From the NCBI GenBank assembly GCA_944322675.1, contig CALUPO010000003.1, positions 1-64,000 on the forward strand: 64,000 bases of DNA, read 5' to 3'. The notes under the pieces were generated by a model. The model searched no databases. It saw only the letters and a program-made list of their open reading frames with translations, and had not been told where the DNA came from. The number at the start of each line of letters is the position of its first letter. Positions within the stretch are counted from its first letter, which is position 1. The DNA is from Candidatus Gastranaerophilales bacterium (GTDB lineage: Bacteria; Cyanobacteriota; Vampirovibrionia; Gastranaerophilales; Gastranaerophilaceae). Made by a program: the position numbers and the translations under genes. Positions 7,694 through 17,261 of this stretch are shown here, piece by piece.

Positions 7694-9586
7694 TTATTTG
7701 TTAAAAAACATTTTAATAAGCTTGTTTTCTATGGATATAAAATTTTTAAAAGATTTAAAATTTAAATCAGAGTCTATTGAATAAAGATTTGTATATGAAA
7801 AACATCTATTATTAAAAGGATCTTTAACATGTCTTTTTTTTCTATTTTCTTCATCTTGAAAGTCAAGTAATGTTCTTAAATGTATGCGATTTTCTTTTGT
7901 GTCAAAATCAAAAGGAATCATTATTTTATGTTTTAATGAATAAATATCAAATTTTGAGTTATAATCTTTTGTTAAGGATTGTAACATTATTCCATCATTT
8001 AAAGTTTCCTCTAAGATATTGATACAGTTTTTTAAACTGTATTTAGGATTTCTATCTTTTAATCTTGATAAAAAAGCACCTACAAAGTGTTGTTCTCTAT
8101 CTGAAATTTTTTCAATTTTTATATAATTTTTTATATTTTGATCTAATTTATCACTTTCATATAAACCTTGAAAAATTTTGTTAGTAAGTTGAATACTTGC
8201 CATATATCTATTGTGTTCATTATCAAATGTAAGTGTTTCATAAAATAAATTTTTATTTCCAAGTTCTTCCAAAGTATTGTCAAAAGATAGACCTACAAGT
8301 TTAAATTCTTCATTTAATTTGTTATCATTTTCCAATTCTTTATTTTTTAATGTAACATTATTTGAATTATTTGTTGTTAGTTTTGTGTTATTTATAATTT
8401 GTAAATCTTGAGTTTTTTGTATTTCATTGGATTTATCTTTTTTTAAATTTATTGACTTTTTATTTTTTTTTGTTTGTTTTTTATTTATAGTTTTTTTATC
8501 TATATTTTTTGAATTTTCTTCTTCTTGTATTAGTTCTTTTAATAGTTCATCAGGAGTGCCATATTTTTTAAGTTCATTTTCATTAATATTTTTTAAATGT
8601 GTTTTTAAGAGTCTTATTTTTAAGTCGCTATATACATTTACTAATTCATCTTTTATATTACAGTCATAGTGTAATTCTAAATTTTCTTCCATATTAAAAT
8701 TTGAAAAAACCATTTCAGAGTTTTTCAAAATATTTAATATTGGTTGTGGTGTATCAGGCAAATTTTTTTTATTGATTCCATTTTTAATTAAAGTTATAAA
8801 ATCAGTATCTCGCATTGAACTAAAAATTGTATATGAACAGATTTTAAAAAGGTTGCAGCGTGCGTCACTAAAATTTCCACTTATTATACCTTTTTTTTCT
8901 TGTTTTATAAGTTCGCCAAGTATAGTATATCGTATACTTGGTCGATTTGGTTTATAAGTTAATGTATCACGTGAAGCATAAAATCTGTTTTGCATTATTG
9001 AGTCAATATTTTGTTTCTGTTTTTTTAAATTTAATATTTCTTTACGAATATCCACTTCTTTTTGAGGTAAATTATCTTTTATAACTTCATAAAGACTATC
9101 AATTTGTTGATAAAATTGATTTTGTGCTTTTTCTAAAACTTCAACACTATTATCTTGGGGAAATTCATTGTTAGACATGTTAGAATTAATATAATTTTCA
9201 CATTTTTGGAAATTGTTAAGATCTTCAAGTTTTTTACCTGATATAAATTTAAGGCAATAGTCATTTATTACATTGTTACGTCTTATAAATTGGTTTTTAA
9301 TTGTTTCTAAAGTGTTTTTTGGTAGTTCTTGATTTTTTTTTATTCCAAGATTAATTAATTCATGAAAATTTAAATTAGGAGCTAGTATATTTAATCTTTT
9401 AACTCCAAATGATAACCTATTATTATTTATTAACGTTTTTAAAGTACCCAATTTATTAGTATTTATTGAAGATATAGGTATAAAAGAAAAATTATTTTCC
9501 TTATTACCATTATTCTTATTTTTTATATCTTTTTCATTTTTTAAACTATTTAAATTGCTAGTGTTAGGTAGTAAATATATTTTCAT
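7694..9586 (-). CDS. SFG-tagged hypothetical protein
   Basis: The 630-residue, Lys/Asn-rich protein has no domain I recognise and no signal peptide or membrane segment. The N-terminal ~55 residues look disordered and lead to NNNRLSFGVKRL, with Ser-Phe-Gly at 59-61. A helical region of about 150-330 follows, then a Lys/Asn-rich linker at ~340-410 and a second globular region at ~420-630. The same motif in the same relative place occurs in three other unrelated proteins of this window. Its stop codon directly abuts that of the GGDEF gene (convergent, no gap). The function is unknown, and a secreted or surface role is only a guess. Confidence 0.8.
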   Translation of the reverse strand: MKIYLLPNTSNLNSLKNEKDIKNKNNGNKENNFSFIPISSINTNKLGTLKTLINNNRLSFGVKRLNILAPNLNFHELINLGIKKNQELPKNTLETIKNQFIRRNNVINDYCLKFISGKKLEDLNNFQKCENYINSNMSNNEFPQDNSVEVLEKAQNQFYQQIDSLYEVIKDNLPQKEVDIRKEILNLKKQKQNIDSIMQNRFYASRDTLTYKPNRPSIRYTILGELIKQEKKGIISGNFSDARCNLFKICSYTIFSSMRDTDFITLIKNGINKKNLPDTPQPILNILKNSEMVFSNFNMEENLELHYDCNIKDELVNVYSDLKIRLLKTHLKNINENELKKYGTPDELLKELIQEEENSKNIDKKTINKKQTKKNKKSINLKKDKSNEIQKTQDLQIINNTKLTTNNSNNVTLKNKELENDNKLNEEFKLVGLSFDNTLEELGNKNLFYETLTFDNEHNRYMASIQLTNKIFQGLYESDKLDQNIKNYIKIEKISDREQHFVGAFLSRLKDRNPKYSLKNCINILEETLNDGIMLQSLTKDYNSKFDIYSLKHKIMIPFDFDTKENRIHLRTLLDFQDEENRKKRHVKDPFNNRCFSYTNLYSIDSDLNFKSFKNFISIENKLIKMFFNK

Positions 9587-9666
9587 ATTGACAATATTCT
9601 ATTCTGAAATACTATACTTAGGATATAACAAAAATAAAATAAAAATCAATAAGGTTTAAATAATTA

Positions 9667-11022
9667 TTAAAATTTGTTAAGCATATTTGGGTGAAATTTA
9701 CCTTTTGAATTTTTGAATTTTTTAGTTAACCCTGGAATACCTTTCATCATTTTTCTCATCATATTAAATTGATTTATAAAATCATTAACTTCATTAATGC
9801 TTAATCCACATCCTTTTGCAATACGTTTTTTTCGGCTTGAATTTAAAATATCAGGATTTTCTCTTTCATAAGGAGTCATAGAACTTATAAATACTTCTAT
9901 TTTATTTAGTTGTTTTTCACCTTCGTGAGAAATGAGATCTTTCATATCTTTGTTTAAGTTTGGTATTGGGAGCATTGATAAAAGATTGCCTATTGATCCA
10001 AAGGCTTTCATTTGTTTTTTTATTTTAAGAAAATCATTAAAAGTAAAGCCTGATTTTCGTATTTTTTTCTCAAGTTCTTTTGATTCTTTGGCATCAAAAA
10101 CTTCTTTAGCTTTCTCAACAAGAGAAACAACATCACCCATGCCTAAAATTCTTGAAGCCATACGTTCAGGGTAGAACTCATTCAGTGCTTCTAGTTTTTC
10201 ACCTGTTCCTGTTAATTTTACTGGTTTATTGGTACAATACACAACACTTAAAGCAGCACCGCCACGGGTATCTCCATCTAACTTAGTTAAAATAATTCCT
10301 GTTATTCCAATTTGACTATCAAAGTCACATGCAACGTTGACAGCTTCTTGACCTATCATTGAATCTATTACAAGAAGTTTTTCGTCAATTTCTATCATGT
10401 TATTAATTATCATTAGTTCTGCCATCATTTGTGAGTCAAGTTGCAAACGTCCGGCTGTGTCGATTATTATAACATCAATATTTTTTTCTTTTGCATAATC
10501 AACACCTTTTTTAACAATATCACTTACATCTTTTGAATCTTTTAGTGTAAAAAAGTTTGTATTAACTTGTTGTGAAAGAATTTCAAGTTGGTTTATTGCT
10601 GCCGGACGATAAATATCAGCTGCAATAAGTAAACTTGTTTTTCCTTCTTTTTTTAACTTTAATGCAAGTTTTGCACAAGTTGTTGTTTTACCTGAGCCTT
10701 GAAGTCCCATCATCATAATTATTGAGGGACGTTTTTTTAAATTTAAAGGTGTATGTTCATTTCCAAGTATAATTTTTAATTCATCATTTACTATTTTAAC
10801 AAGCATACTACCGGGATTTACTGAGGTGATAACTTTTTCACCAATGGCACGTTCTTTAATTTTTGTAATAAAAGATTTTACAACTTTTAAATTTACATCT
10901 GCTTCAAGCAAGGAACGTCGTATTTCACGAAGAGCATCTTGCATATTTTCATCTGTTAATTTATCATTGCCCTGTGCTTTTTGGATAATTTCTTGTAATT
11001 TTTGTGATAGGTTATCAAACAT
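9667..11022 (-). CDS. ffh: Signal recognition particle protein Ffh
   Basis: Full length at 451 residues. An N domain is followed by the SRP GTPase: G1 GLQGSGKTT at 106-114, then DTAGRLQ and TKLDGDTRGGAALS. A methionine-rich M domain ends the protein (SRKKRIAKGCGLS, then NQFNMMRKMMKG). It binds 4.5S RNA and delivers nascent membrane proteins to FtsY. GGAG precedes the ATG by nine bases. It is divergent from leuS. No 4.5S RNA gene with the usual GGAAGGAAGCAGC loop was found nearby. Confidence 0.97.
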   Translation of the reverse strand: MFDNLSQKLQEIIQKAQGNDKLTDENMQDALREIRRSLLEADVNLKVVKSFITKIKERAIGEKVITSVNPGSMLVKIVNDELKIILGNEHTPLNLKKRPSIIMMMGLQGSGKTTTCAKLALKLKKEGKTSLLIAADIYRPAAINQLEILSQQVNTNFFTLKDSKDVSDIVKKGVDYAKEKNIDVIIIDTAGRLQLDSQMMAELMIINNMIEIDEKLLVIDSMIGQEAVNVACDFDSQIGITGIILTKLDGDTRGGAALSVVYCTNKPVKLTGTGEKLEALNEFYPERMASRILGMGDVVSLVEKAKEVFDAKESKELEKKIRKSGFTFNDFLKIKKQMKAFGSIGNLLSMLPIPNLNKDMKDLISHEGEKQLNKIEVFISSMTPYERENPDILNSSRKKRIAKGCGLSINEVNDFINQFNMMRKMMKGIPGLTKKFKNSKGKFHPNMLNKF

Positions 11023-11220
11023 ATATTGTTTTTTCTCCAGTTGTCTTATTGTATGACTTTATCATGCTTTTTATTATTTTACCATTTAATTATAAATTTT
11101 AATAGATTTTAAAGAGCATTTATTAAGACATATTTGGATAGTATTTTTTGTTTATTAGTATATTTAGATGATATTTTTAAATAATTTTAAAATTTTTAAA
11201 AATAAATGTCGATAAAATAT

Positions 11221-11298
11221 TTGTAAGGCATTATTGCTTTACACCTCCTCCCCAAGTCTTAAGTGCCGTCTTGAAATAAAGAGACGGCTTTTTTTTGT
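11221..11298 (+). ncRNA. Candidate small RNA with anti-Shine-Dalgarno C-rich segment
   Basis: A hairpin (GTAAGGCA 11223-11230 with TGCTTTAC 11235-11242) is followed by the unpaired CACCTCCTCCCC (11242-11253) and then a strong intrinsic terminator at 11265-11297. CCUCCUCCCC could pair with GGAGG ribosome-binding sites, as do C-rich loops of Gram-positive regulatory RNAs. A weak -10 (TAAAAT) lies near 11213. It could instead be an attenuated leuS leader, since leuS starts 66 bases downstream. There is no experimental support. Confidence 0.35.
11265..11297 (+). terminator. Rho-independent terminator
   Basis: A perfect 7-bp stem GCCGTCT / AGACGGC with a ten-base loop is followed by a run of T. 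No plus-strand gene ends upstream of it (ffh points the other way), so it must end a non-coding transcript or attenuate leuS. Confidence 0.9.
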
Positions 11299-11363
11299 CA
11301 AAATTTATATTTTATAGTAAAATAATATTATACATTTTTATTATAAAAAGAGGTCAGTAAATC

Positions 11364-13835
11364 GTGATTGATAAGTTATATTTCCCGCAAAAAATTGAAA
11401 AAGCTCAAAGAAAATTTTGGGAAGAGTTAAAAATAAGCAGAACTTTAGATAACAATAATAATCCCAAATTCTATGCTTTATCAATGTTTCCGTACCCTTC
11501 AGGTAAGTTACATATGGGGCATGTGAGGAATTATACAATAACTGATGTTATAGCAAGATTCAAAAAAATGCAAGGTTATAACGTTCTTCATCCTATGGGA
11601 TGGGATAGTTTTGGCTTGCCTGCAGAAAATGCAGCTATACAAAAAGGTGCAAATCCTAAGGAATGGACACTAAATAATATTGCATATATGAAAGAACAGT
11701 TAAAAAATCTAGGTTTAATGTACGATTGGGAACGTGAAGTTACAACTTGTTTGCCGGATTATTATAAATGGACCCAATATTTGTTCGAGCAGTTTTATAA
11801 AAAAGGTCTTGCTTATAAAAGTGAAGCTGCTGTTAATTGGTGTAATAAATGTGGAACCGTTCTTGCAAATGAGCAAGTTATTGAAGGCAGATGTTGGAGA
11901 TGTGATGAAATAGTTGAAAAAAAATATTTATCACAATGGTTTTTAAAAATAACAGATTATGCAGAAGAACTACTTGATAGTATTGATAAACTTGATGGTT
12001 GGGGTGAAAATGTTAAACTTATGCAAAAAAATTGGATAGGTAAATCAAAGGGTACAATTGTTGAATTCAAGGTTAAAGACAAAAGCGATTTATCTGTTAA
12101 AGTTTATACAACCCGTCCGGATACTATTTATGGTGTTACTTATGTTGTTGTGGCCCCTGAATATAAAGATATTGAAAAGTTAACAACAGATGAAAATAAA
12201 GAAGCTGTTGAAAATTATCGTAAAAATGCAAGACGGTTAAATGAAATTGAAAGACTTTCAACAACACGTGAAAAAACAGGAGTAAAACTTGGTAGTTTTG
12301 TTATTAATCCGTTTAACGGAGAAGAAATACCTCTATATGCTGCAGATTACGCTCTTGTTGAGTATGGTACCGGTGCTGTTATGGCTGTGCCGGCTCATGA
12401 TGAAAGAGATTTTGATTTTGCAAAAAAATATAGCCTTCCTATAAAAGTTGTTATTCAAAATAGGGATAATCCAAATGATTGTCAATTAGAAGCATACACA
12501 GGTGATGGTATTTTAATAAATTCAGGTGAATTTAATGGTTTAAATAACAATGAAGCAAAAGAGAAAATAACACAAAAAGCAATTAATGAAGGTTTTGGAG
12601 AAGCAAAAATCCAATATCGTTTGCGTGACTGGTTAATATCACGTCAAAGATATTGGGGTGCACCAATTCCTGTTATATATTGTGAAGATTGTGGTATTCA
12701 ACTTGTACCAGAGGAACAACTGCCTGTATTGTTACCGGAAGATGTAGACTTTTCAGTTGTTGGTCGTTCTCCTATCACAACTTCAAAAACATTTATTGAT
12801 ACAACTTGTCCAAAATGTGGGAAAAAAGCTAAGCGTGAAACCGATACAATGGATACTTTTATGTGTTCAAGTTGGTATTATCTACGTTATTGTGACCCTA
12901 AGAATGATAAAAAACCTTTTGATAAAGAACTTGTTGATAAATATATGAATGTTGATCAGTATGTTGGTGGTATTGAACATGCTATTTTACATTTGCTTTA
13001 TTCAAGATTTGTTACAAAAGCACTTCGAGATATGGGTTTTTTAAGCTGTGATGAACCTTTTAAAAATTTACTTACCCAGGGAATGGTGCTAAAAGATGGT
13101 TCGAAAATGTCAAAATCAAAGGGTAATACGGTTGATCCTGATGAAATATTTGAAAATTTTGGTGCAGATACGGCACGACTTTTTATTTTATCTGATTCTC
13201 CTCCGCAACGTGACTTTGATTGGTCAGATGCAGGTGTTGAAGGATGTTCTAAATTCTTAAATCGTGTGTGGAAATTATATTACCAAAATCAAAATAGAAT
13301 TAAGCTTGATTATAAAATTGATTTTAATAATCTTTCAAAAGATAATGATAAATTAGTAAGATTAACGAATATTGCTATTAAGAAAATAACCTCCGATATT
13401 GAAAATGAGTTTCAATTTAATACTGTAATTTCAAAATATCGTGAGTTTGTGAATTCTATTTATGATTATTTAAATATAAATGATGTTGATGATAATGTTT
13501 TAAGTTATGCATTAATTAGTCTTCTTAAGCTTATGGCACCTGTATGTGTTCATATGACTGACCAATTATATCAGGATCTTGGCGGCAATGGTTCAATTCA
13601 TGAACTTGAATGGCCTAAATATGATGATAAATTAACGCAGATGAATGATTTAACTCTTGTTGTTATGATAAATGGTAAATTACGTGATAAAATAATAGTT
13701 TCATCTGATGCAAATGAAGAAGAACTTAAAGACAAAGCTTTTGAAAGTTCAAAAATTAAAGAATTTATTAATGGGAAGACAATTGTAAAGACAATTGTTG
13801 TACCTAAAAAACTTGTTAATATTGTGATAAAATAG
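11364..13835 (+). CDS. leuS: Leucyl-tRNA synthetase
   Basis: The 823-residue class I aminoacyl-tRNA synthetase charges tRNA-Leu. The HIGH-like motif is HMGH at 50-53 within PYPSGKLHMGHVRNY. A Cys4 zinc element (WCNKCGTVL then CWRCDE) follows. The editing domain contains TTRPDTIYG, and KMSKS is at 581-585. Length is usual for the bacterial enzyme. The start is GTG at 11364 with GAGGT upstream. It heads a tight plus-strand run with folK (nine-base gap) and the flavoprotein gene. Confidence 0.98.
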   Translation: MIDKLYFPQKIEKAQRKFWEELKISRTLDNNNNPKFYALSMFPYPSGKLHMGHVRNYTITDVIARFKKMQGYNVLHPMGWDSFGLPAENAAIQKGANPKEWTLNNIAYMKEQLKNLGLMYDWEREVTTCLPDYYKWTQYLFEQFYKKGLAYKSEAAVNWCNKCGTVLANEQVIEGRCWRCDEIVEKKYLSQWFLKITDYAEELLDSIDKLDGWGENVKLMQKNWIGKSKGTIVEFKVKDKSDLSVKVYTTRPDTIYGVTYVVVAPEYKDIEKLTTDENKEAVENYRKNARRLNEIERLSTTREKTGVKLGSFVINPFNGEEIPLYAADYALVEYGTGAVMAVPAHDERDFDFAKKYSLPIKVVIQNRDNPNDCQLEAYTGDGILINSGEFNGLNNNEAKEKITQKAINEGFGEAKIQYRLRDWLISRQRYWGAPIPVIYCEDCGIQLVPEEQLPVLLPEDVDFSVVGRSPITTSKTFIDTTCPKCGKKAKRETDTMDTFMCSSWYYLRYCDPKNDKKPFDKELVDKYMNVDQYVGGIEHAILHLLYSRFVTKALRDMGFLSCDEPFKNLLTQGMVLKDGSKMSKSKGNTVDPDEIFENFGADTARLFILSDSPPQRDFDWSDAGVEGCSKFLNRVWKLYYQNQNRIKLDYKIDFNNLSKDNDKLVRLTNIAIKKITSDIENEFQFNTVISKYREFVNSIYDYLNINDVDDNVLSYALISLLKLMAPVCVHMTDQLYQDLGGNGSIHELEWPKYDDKLTQMNDLTLVVMINGKLRDKIIVSSDANEEELKDKAFESSKIKEFINGKTIVKTIVVPKKLVNIVIK

Positions 13836-13844
13836 GGAAATTAA

Positions 13845-14360
13845 ATGCCAATAGCATACTTGTCATTCGGGTCAAATATGGGCGATAGGTTAGGTAACAT
13901 CCAGCGTGCAGTTGGTATTTTATCCTCAAGTTATAATATTAAAGTTATTCGTACATCTGCATTTTATGAAACCGAACCTTGGGGAAATAAAAATCAAGAA
14001 TGGTTTATCAATGCTTGTGTTGAAGTGAGTACTAAATTGTCTCCGAGTGAATTATTAAAAGCTTGCCTTGAGGTTGAAAAAATTTTAGGACGTGTAAGAA
14101 ATACCGGTGATATAAAATGGTCTAGTCGAACTATTGATATTGATATTATTTTTTATGATGATTTAACGATAAATGAGCCTGATTTAATAATACCTCACAA
14201 ATATATGCACAAACGTGCATTTGTTCTTGTGCCAATGCTTGAGTTAATTGCTGATTATAAACATCCTAAATTTGGTATTACTATTGAAGAATTATATTAT
14301 AATCTGGAGACACCTGAAGATGTGTATTTATTCGGAACAAGATATACAAGTCCAAATTAA
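13845..14360 (+). CDS. folK: 2-amino-4-hydroxy-6-hydroxymethyldihydropteridine pyrophosphokinase
   Basis: The 171-residue HPPK transfers pyrophosphate from ATP to the pterin in folate synthesis. The family motifs are all visible: LSFGSNMGDR near the start, TSAFYETEPWG, SSRTIDIDIIFYDD (Mg-binding aspartates) and PHKYMHKRAFVLVP. The SFG here is part of the HPPK motif and is unrelated to the tagged proteins. The gene starts nine bases after leuS, and its 3' end overlaps the next gene by about 41 bases. Confidence 0.96.
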   Translation: MPIAYLSFGSNMGDRLGNIQRAVGILSSSYNIKVIRTSAFYETEPWGNKNQEWFINACVEVSTKLSPSELLKACLEVEKILGRVRNTGDIKWSSRTIDIDIIFYDDLTINEPDLIIPHKYMHKRAFVLVPMLELIADYKHPKFGITIEELYYNLETPEDVYLFGTRYTSPN

Positions 14361-15525
14361 TTACCCGAGAATTGCTATTATAGGAGGTGGTCCTGCTGGT
14401 GTTACAGCTGCTATATTTGCAGCTGTTAAAAATTATAATGTTACTATATTTGAAAAAGGTGATATTTTAAATACACTTTTAAAAACCGGTAATGGAAGAT
14501 GCAATATAACTTATAATGAACCTAATTTTAAAGAATTGACGAAATTTTATCCTCGAGGTAATAAATTTTTATATTCTGTTTTTGCACGCTTTAGTGTTAT
14601 TGATACTATTGTATTTTTTGAAAATTTAGGTATAAAGTTATATACTCAAGATGATAATCGCATGTTTCCTGTTACTAATAAAGCTCAGGATGTAAGGCAG
14701 GCATTATTAAAAAGAATAGCCCAAACAACACGTATTAAAGTTATCAAAAGAAACATACGTCATGTTTCTTTATATGAAGATATGTCTTTTAATGTAAATA
14801 ATGAATTTGTTTTTGATAAAGTAATTATAGCAGTTGGTGGCAAAAGTAATTTAAAAACAATTTTAAAAGATCTAAAATTGAATATGACTCCTTTGAAACC
14901 ATCATTATGTGCGTTAAAAATAAAAGAAGATTTTTTATATAAAATTCCAGGAGTTTGTTTAAAAAATGTAAATTTAAAATATAAAAAACTCAACATAAAT
15001 GATGATATTATGTTTTCCCATAAAGCAATAACAGGGCCATTAATTTTTAAACTTTCTTCATATATGGCTTATGAAGAAATGCCATATTGTATTAAGTTAA
15101 ATTTTGTTAATATGGAAAAGTATGAGTTTGTTAAAGAATTAAATAAAAAAATTAAAGAATCACCAAATAAGCTTTTTATAAATACTTTATCTGATTATTT
15201 TCCAAAATCTTTTATAAATATAGTTTTTAATCAATATAATTTGCCACTTGATGTTAAAAATATAGATGCAAGTAAAGAGTTTAAAGAAAAAATCGCTGCT
15301 TTATTTTGTGAATTTGAAATAAATATTATTGACACTCAAAAAGAAGGTGAAATTGTTACAGCAGGAGGTGTTAGCTTGAATCAAATTAATCCTAAAACAC
15401 TTGAATGTAAAACAATAGAAGGATTATATTTTGTTGGAGAAGCTCTTGATGTGGATGGACTTTGTGGAGGATTTAATTTGCAAAATTGTTGGAGTACTGG
15501 ATTTGTAGTTGCAATGTATTTATAA
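14320..15525 (+). CDS. HI0933/BaiN-family NAD(P)/FAD-dependent oxidoreductase
   Basis: A 401-residue flavoprotein. I start it at the ATG at 14320 because GGAG (14306-14309) lies ten bases upstream; a longer in-frame start at 14248 would lie deep in folK. The FAD-binding IAIIGGGPAG and the family motif KTGNGRCNITY are near the N-terminus, and GLYFVGEALDVDGLCGGFN is near the C-terminus, as expected for the YhiN/HI0933 group. The reaction is not established for most members; some reduce bile-acid intermediates. The overlap with folK suggests translational coupling. Confidence 0.9.
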   Translation: MCIYSEQDIQVQINYPRIAIIGGGPAGVTAAIFAAVKNYNVTIFEKGDILNTLLKTGNGRCNITYNEPNFKELTKFYPRGNKFLYSVFARFSVIDTIVFFENLGIKLYTQDDNRMFPVTNKAQDVRQALLKRIAQTTRIKVIKRNIRHVSLYEDMSFNVNNEFVFDKVIIAVGGKSNLKTILKDLKLNMTPLKPSLCALKIKEDFLYKIPGVCLKNVNLKYKKLNINDDIMFSHKAITGPLIFKLSSYMAYEEMPYCIKLNFVNMEKYEFVKELNKKIKESPNKLFINTLSDYFPKSFINIVFNQYNLPLDVKNIDASKEFKEKIAALFCEFEINIIDTQKEGEIVTAGGVSLNQINPKTLECKTIEGLYFVGEALDVDGLCGGFNLQNCWSTGFVVAMYL

Positions 15526-15543
15526 AATATAATTTTAATACAA

Positions 15544-15578
15544 AAAGCCTTGAAAATTAATTTTCAAGGCTTTCATAT
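15544..15578. terminator. Bidirectional intrinsic terminator
   Basis: AAAGCCTTGAAAATT and AATTTTCAAGGCTTT form an uninterrupted 15-bp palindrome between convergent genes (plus-strand stop at 15525, minus-strand stop at 15604). A-rich and T-rich flanks allow it to work both ways. Confidence 0.9.
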
Positions 15579-15603
15579 TTTTAATATTTAAAAAGTATTT
15601 AGT

Positions 15604-15876
15604 CTATTTTTTCTCAACACGTATAGCACTATCAGGACAAGTTAAAGCACAAGCCCCACAACCTATACATATGTTAGGATCAGGTTGAACTGCAGGTGTT
15701 GCGTAAATCCCAACTTCATTAGACCAGGATAAGCATTTTTCACCTTTTGCATTCATCGGGCACTTTTCCAAGCATAAACCGCAACCTTTGCATAAATCAG
15801 TATATAAATACCAATCAGCTTTACCCTTTTGAACGCCTTCAACTTTTATACCTTTATATTGTTGTTTTTCACTCAT
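15604..15876 (-). CDS. 2-oxoacid:ferredoxin oxidoreductase, delta (ferredoxin) subunit
   Basis: This 90-residue protein has two [4Fe-4S] motifs, CKGCGLCLEKCP and CIGCGACALTCP. It is the last gene of a four-gene operon in the order alpha, beta, gamma, delta. In this enzyme family it passes electrons from the TPP subunit to external ferredoxin. Length and position match KorD/VorD-type subunits. The segment between the clusters (GIYATPAVQPDPN) is typical of the delta subunit rather than of free ferredoxin. Confidence 0.93.
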   Translation of the reverse strand: MSEKQQYKGIKVEGVQKGKADWYLYTDLCKGCGLCLEKCPMNAKGEKCLSWSNEVGIYATPAVQPDPNICIGCGACALTCPDSAIRVEKK

Positions 15877-15894
15877 TTTATTACATCCTCATTT

Positions 15895-16458
15895 CTATAC
15901 ACATTGGCTTTTTGCAACAAGTTTCATACCACATTCAAGTGCTTTATAATTTAATTCACGCAATTCAGGTTTTTTATCGAATTTTTTGCCCAAAGCATGT
16001 TCCATAGCTGATTTAACATAATCAATTGGCATAACTTTTGTTGCTTCAATAATTACACCTAAAATTATAATATTAAATACCCTTACACTTAGTTCATCGT
16101 GTGCAATTTGATTTGCAGGTATTCCTATAATTTCTTTGCATTCAGCTGTTGGTTTTGTGTGACAAACAGAGGTATCATAAATGACAACCGTATTTTTATC
16201 AATATATGTCTGGCATCGTTCAATTGCACGGTCTGATAACATAATAACAATATCACCTTTAGAAAAACGCGGTTCACCTATTTTCTCATCACCTATTTGA
16301 CAAAAAGCTATAGAAACTCCGCCTCGTTGTTCAACACCAAAATTAGGTATATAAAGAATTTCTTTATTTGCTTCGTAACCGGCTTCAACCAGGATTTTTG
16401 CCACTGATTGTACACCTTGTCCGCCTTCACCGGCTAAAACTATTTTTGTTCTTGTCAT
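15895..16458 (-). CDS. 2-oxoacid:ferredoxin oxidoreductase, gamma subunit
   Basis: The 187-residue protein matches the gamma subunit, which carries the domain that contacts CoA. The start TKIVLAGEGGQGVQSVAKIL is the family's glycine-rich N-terminal motif, and FGVEQRGGVSIA follows. It sits 18 bases before the delta gene and 20 bases after the beta gene, so the four subunits are almost certainly cotranscribed. The substrate (2-oxoglutarate or a branched-chain 2-oxoacid) cannot be settled by reading. Confidence 0.93.
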   Translation of the reverse strand: MTRTKIVLAGEGGQGVQSVAKILVEAGYEANKEILYIPNFGVEQRGGVSIAFCQIGDEKIGEPRFSKGDIVIMLSDRAIERCQTYIDKNTVVIYDTSVCHTKPTAECKEIIGIPANQIAHDELSVRVFNIIILGVIIEATKVMPIDYVKSAMEHALGKKFDKKPELRELNYKALECGMKLVAKSQCV

Positions 16459-16478
16459 TTTTTTCTCCTTTAAAATTT

Positions 16479-17234
16479 TTAATTAAGTCCTTCAGGAACA
16501 ACAAAATCTTTAACTTCAAAAAATTCTTCCATTTTTGCAAGTCTTCCGAATGTATCTTTATTGTTAGTTCTCCAATTTAAAGGACAAATTGATAACACTT
16601 CAACGAAAGAAAATCCCCCATTTGCAACATTTGTTAAAGCTTTTTTTAATGTTGCACGAAGTTTTCTTACATTACTAACCGTTGAACGAGCTACAAATGA
16701 TTTACCAGGGTCAACTATTGATGCTACCATTTCAGCACCCTTAGCCGGCTTACCTGTTGTTTCACAATCCCGACCATATGGTGTAGTTTCTGTAATTTGT
16801 CCAGGCATTGTTGTTGGTGACATTTGTCCACCTGTCATACCATAATTTGTATTGTTACACAATAATATTAACATATTTTCACCACGAACAGATGCGTTAA
16901 CCAAATGTTGTGCACCGATAGCTAAACCACCGCCATCACCCATATATGCAATACCCACCGTACCAGGATTGGCACGAGTAACACCATATATGACAGGAGT
17001 TGTTCGCCCATGGTGAGTTTGAACTGTATCAACATTCATATAATTCCAGGATAGTAAGCTACAACCTATATCACAGCCAAATACGGCACGTTCTTGTAAA
17101 CCTAATTCATCTATAACATAAGCAAGACTTTTTAATATTATTCCATGACCACATCCCGGACAAAACTTACTTGCTCCAACTTTCATATTTTGAGCACTTG
17201 GTATCTCTGGTGGTAAACTTAATAATTCTACCAT
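16479..17234 (-). CDS. 2-oxoacid:ferredoxin oxidoreductase, beta (TPP-binding) subunit
   Basis: The 251-residue protein binds thiamine diphosphate. CPGCGHGI is near residue 22-29. The TPP/Mg motif runs from MGDGGGLAIGAQH to LCNNTNYGMTGGQ, with the usual GDG...N spacing. GCDIGCSLLSW and TPVIYGVTRANP also fit the family. Members oxidatively decarboxylate a 2-oxoacid to acyl-CoA with reduced ferredoxin. An AGGAG Shine-Dalgarno precedes the start. It is the second gene of the operon. Confidence 0.94.
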   Translation of the reverse strand: MVELLSLPPEIPSAQNMKVGASKFCPGCGHGIILKSLAYVIDELGLQERAVFGCDIGCSLLSWNYMNVDTVQTHHGRTTPVIYGVTRANPGTVGIAYMGDGGGLAIGAQHLVNASVRGENMLILLCNNTNYGMTGGQMSPTTMPGQITETTPYGRDCETTGKPAKGAEMVASIVDPGKSFVARSTVSNVRKLRATLKKALTNVANGGFSFVEVLSICPLNWRTNNKDTFGRLAKMEEFFEVKDFVVPEGLN

Positions 17235-17261
17235 TTTATTCTCCTTTATTTATATTTTATT

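Larger units (their letters stand above)
11023..11363. other. Intergenic region between ffh and leuS
   Basis: These 341 bases hold the divergent leaders of ffh and leuS and, at about 11221-11298, a compact hairpin, C-rich, terminator arrangement described separately as a possible small RNA. No T-box (AGGGTGGNACCGCG) and no open frame of note is visible. The remainder is A+T-rich sequence without recognisable sites. Confidence 0.6.

Noticed and set aside
11221-11298. 4.5S SRP RNA next to ffh, or a T-box leader for leuS
   Set aside because: The conserved SRP loop (GGAAGGAAGCAGC) and the T-box sequence are both missing.
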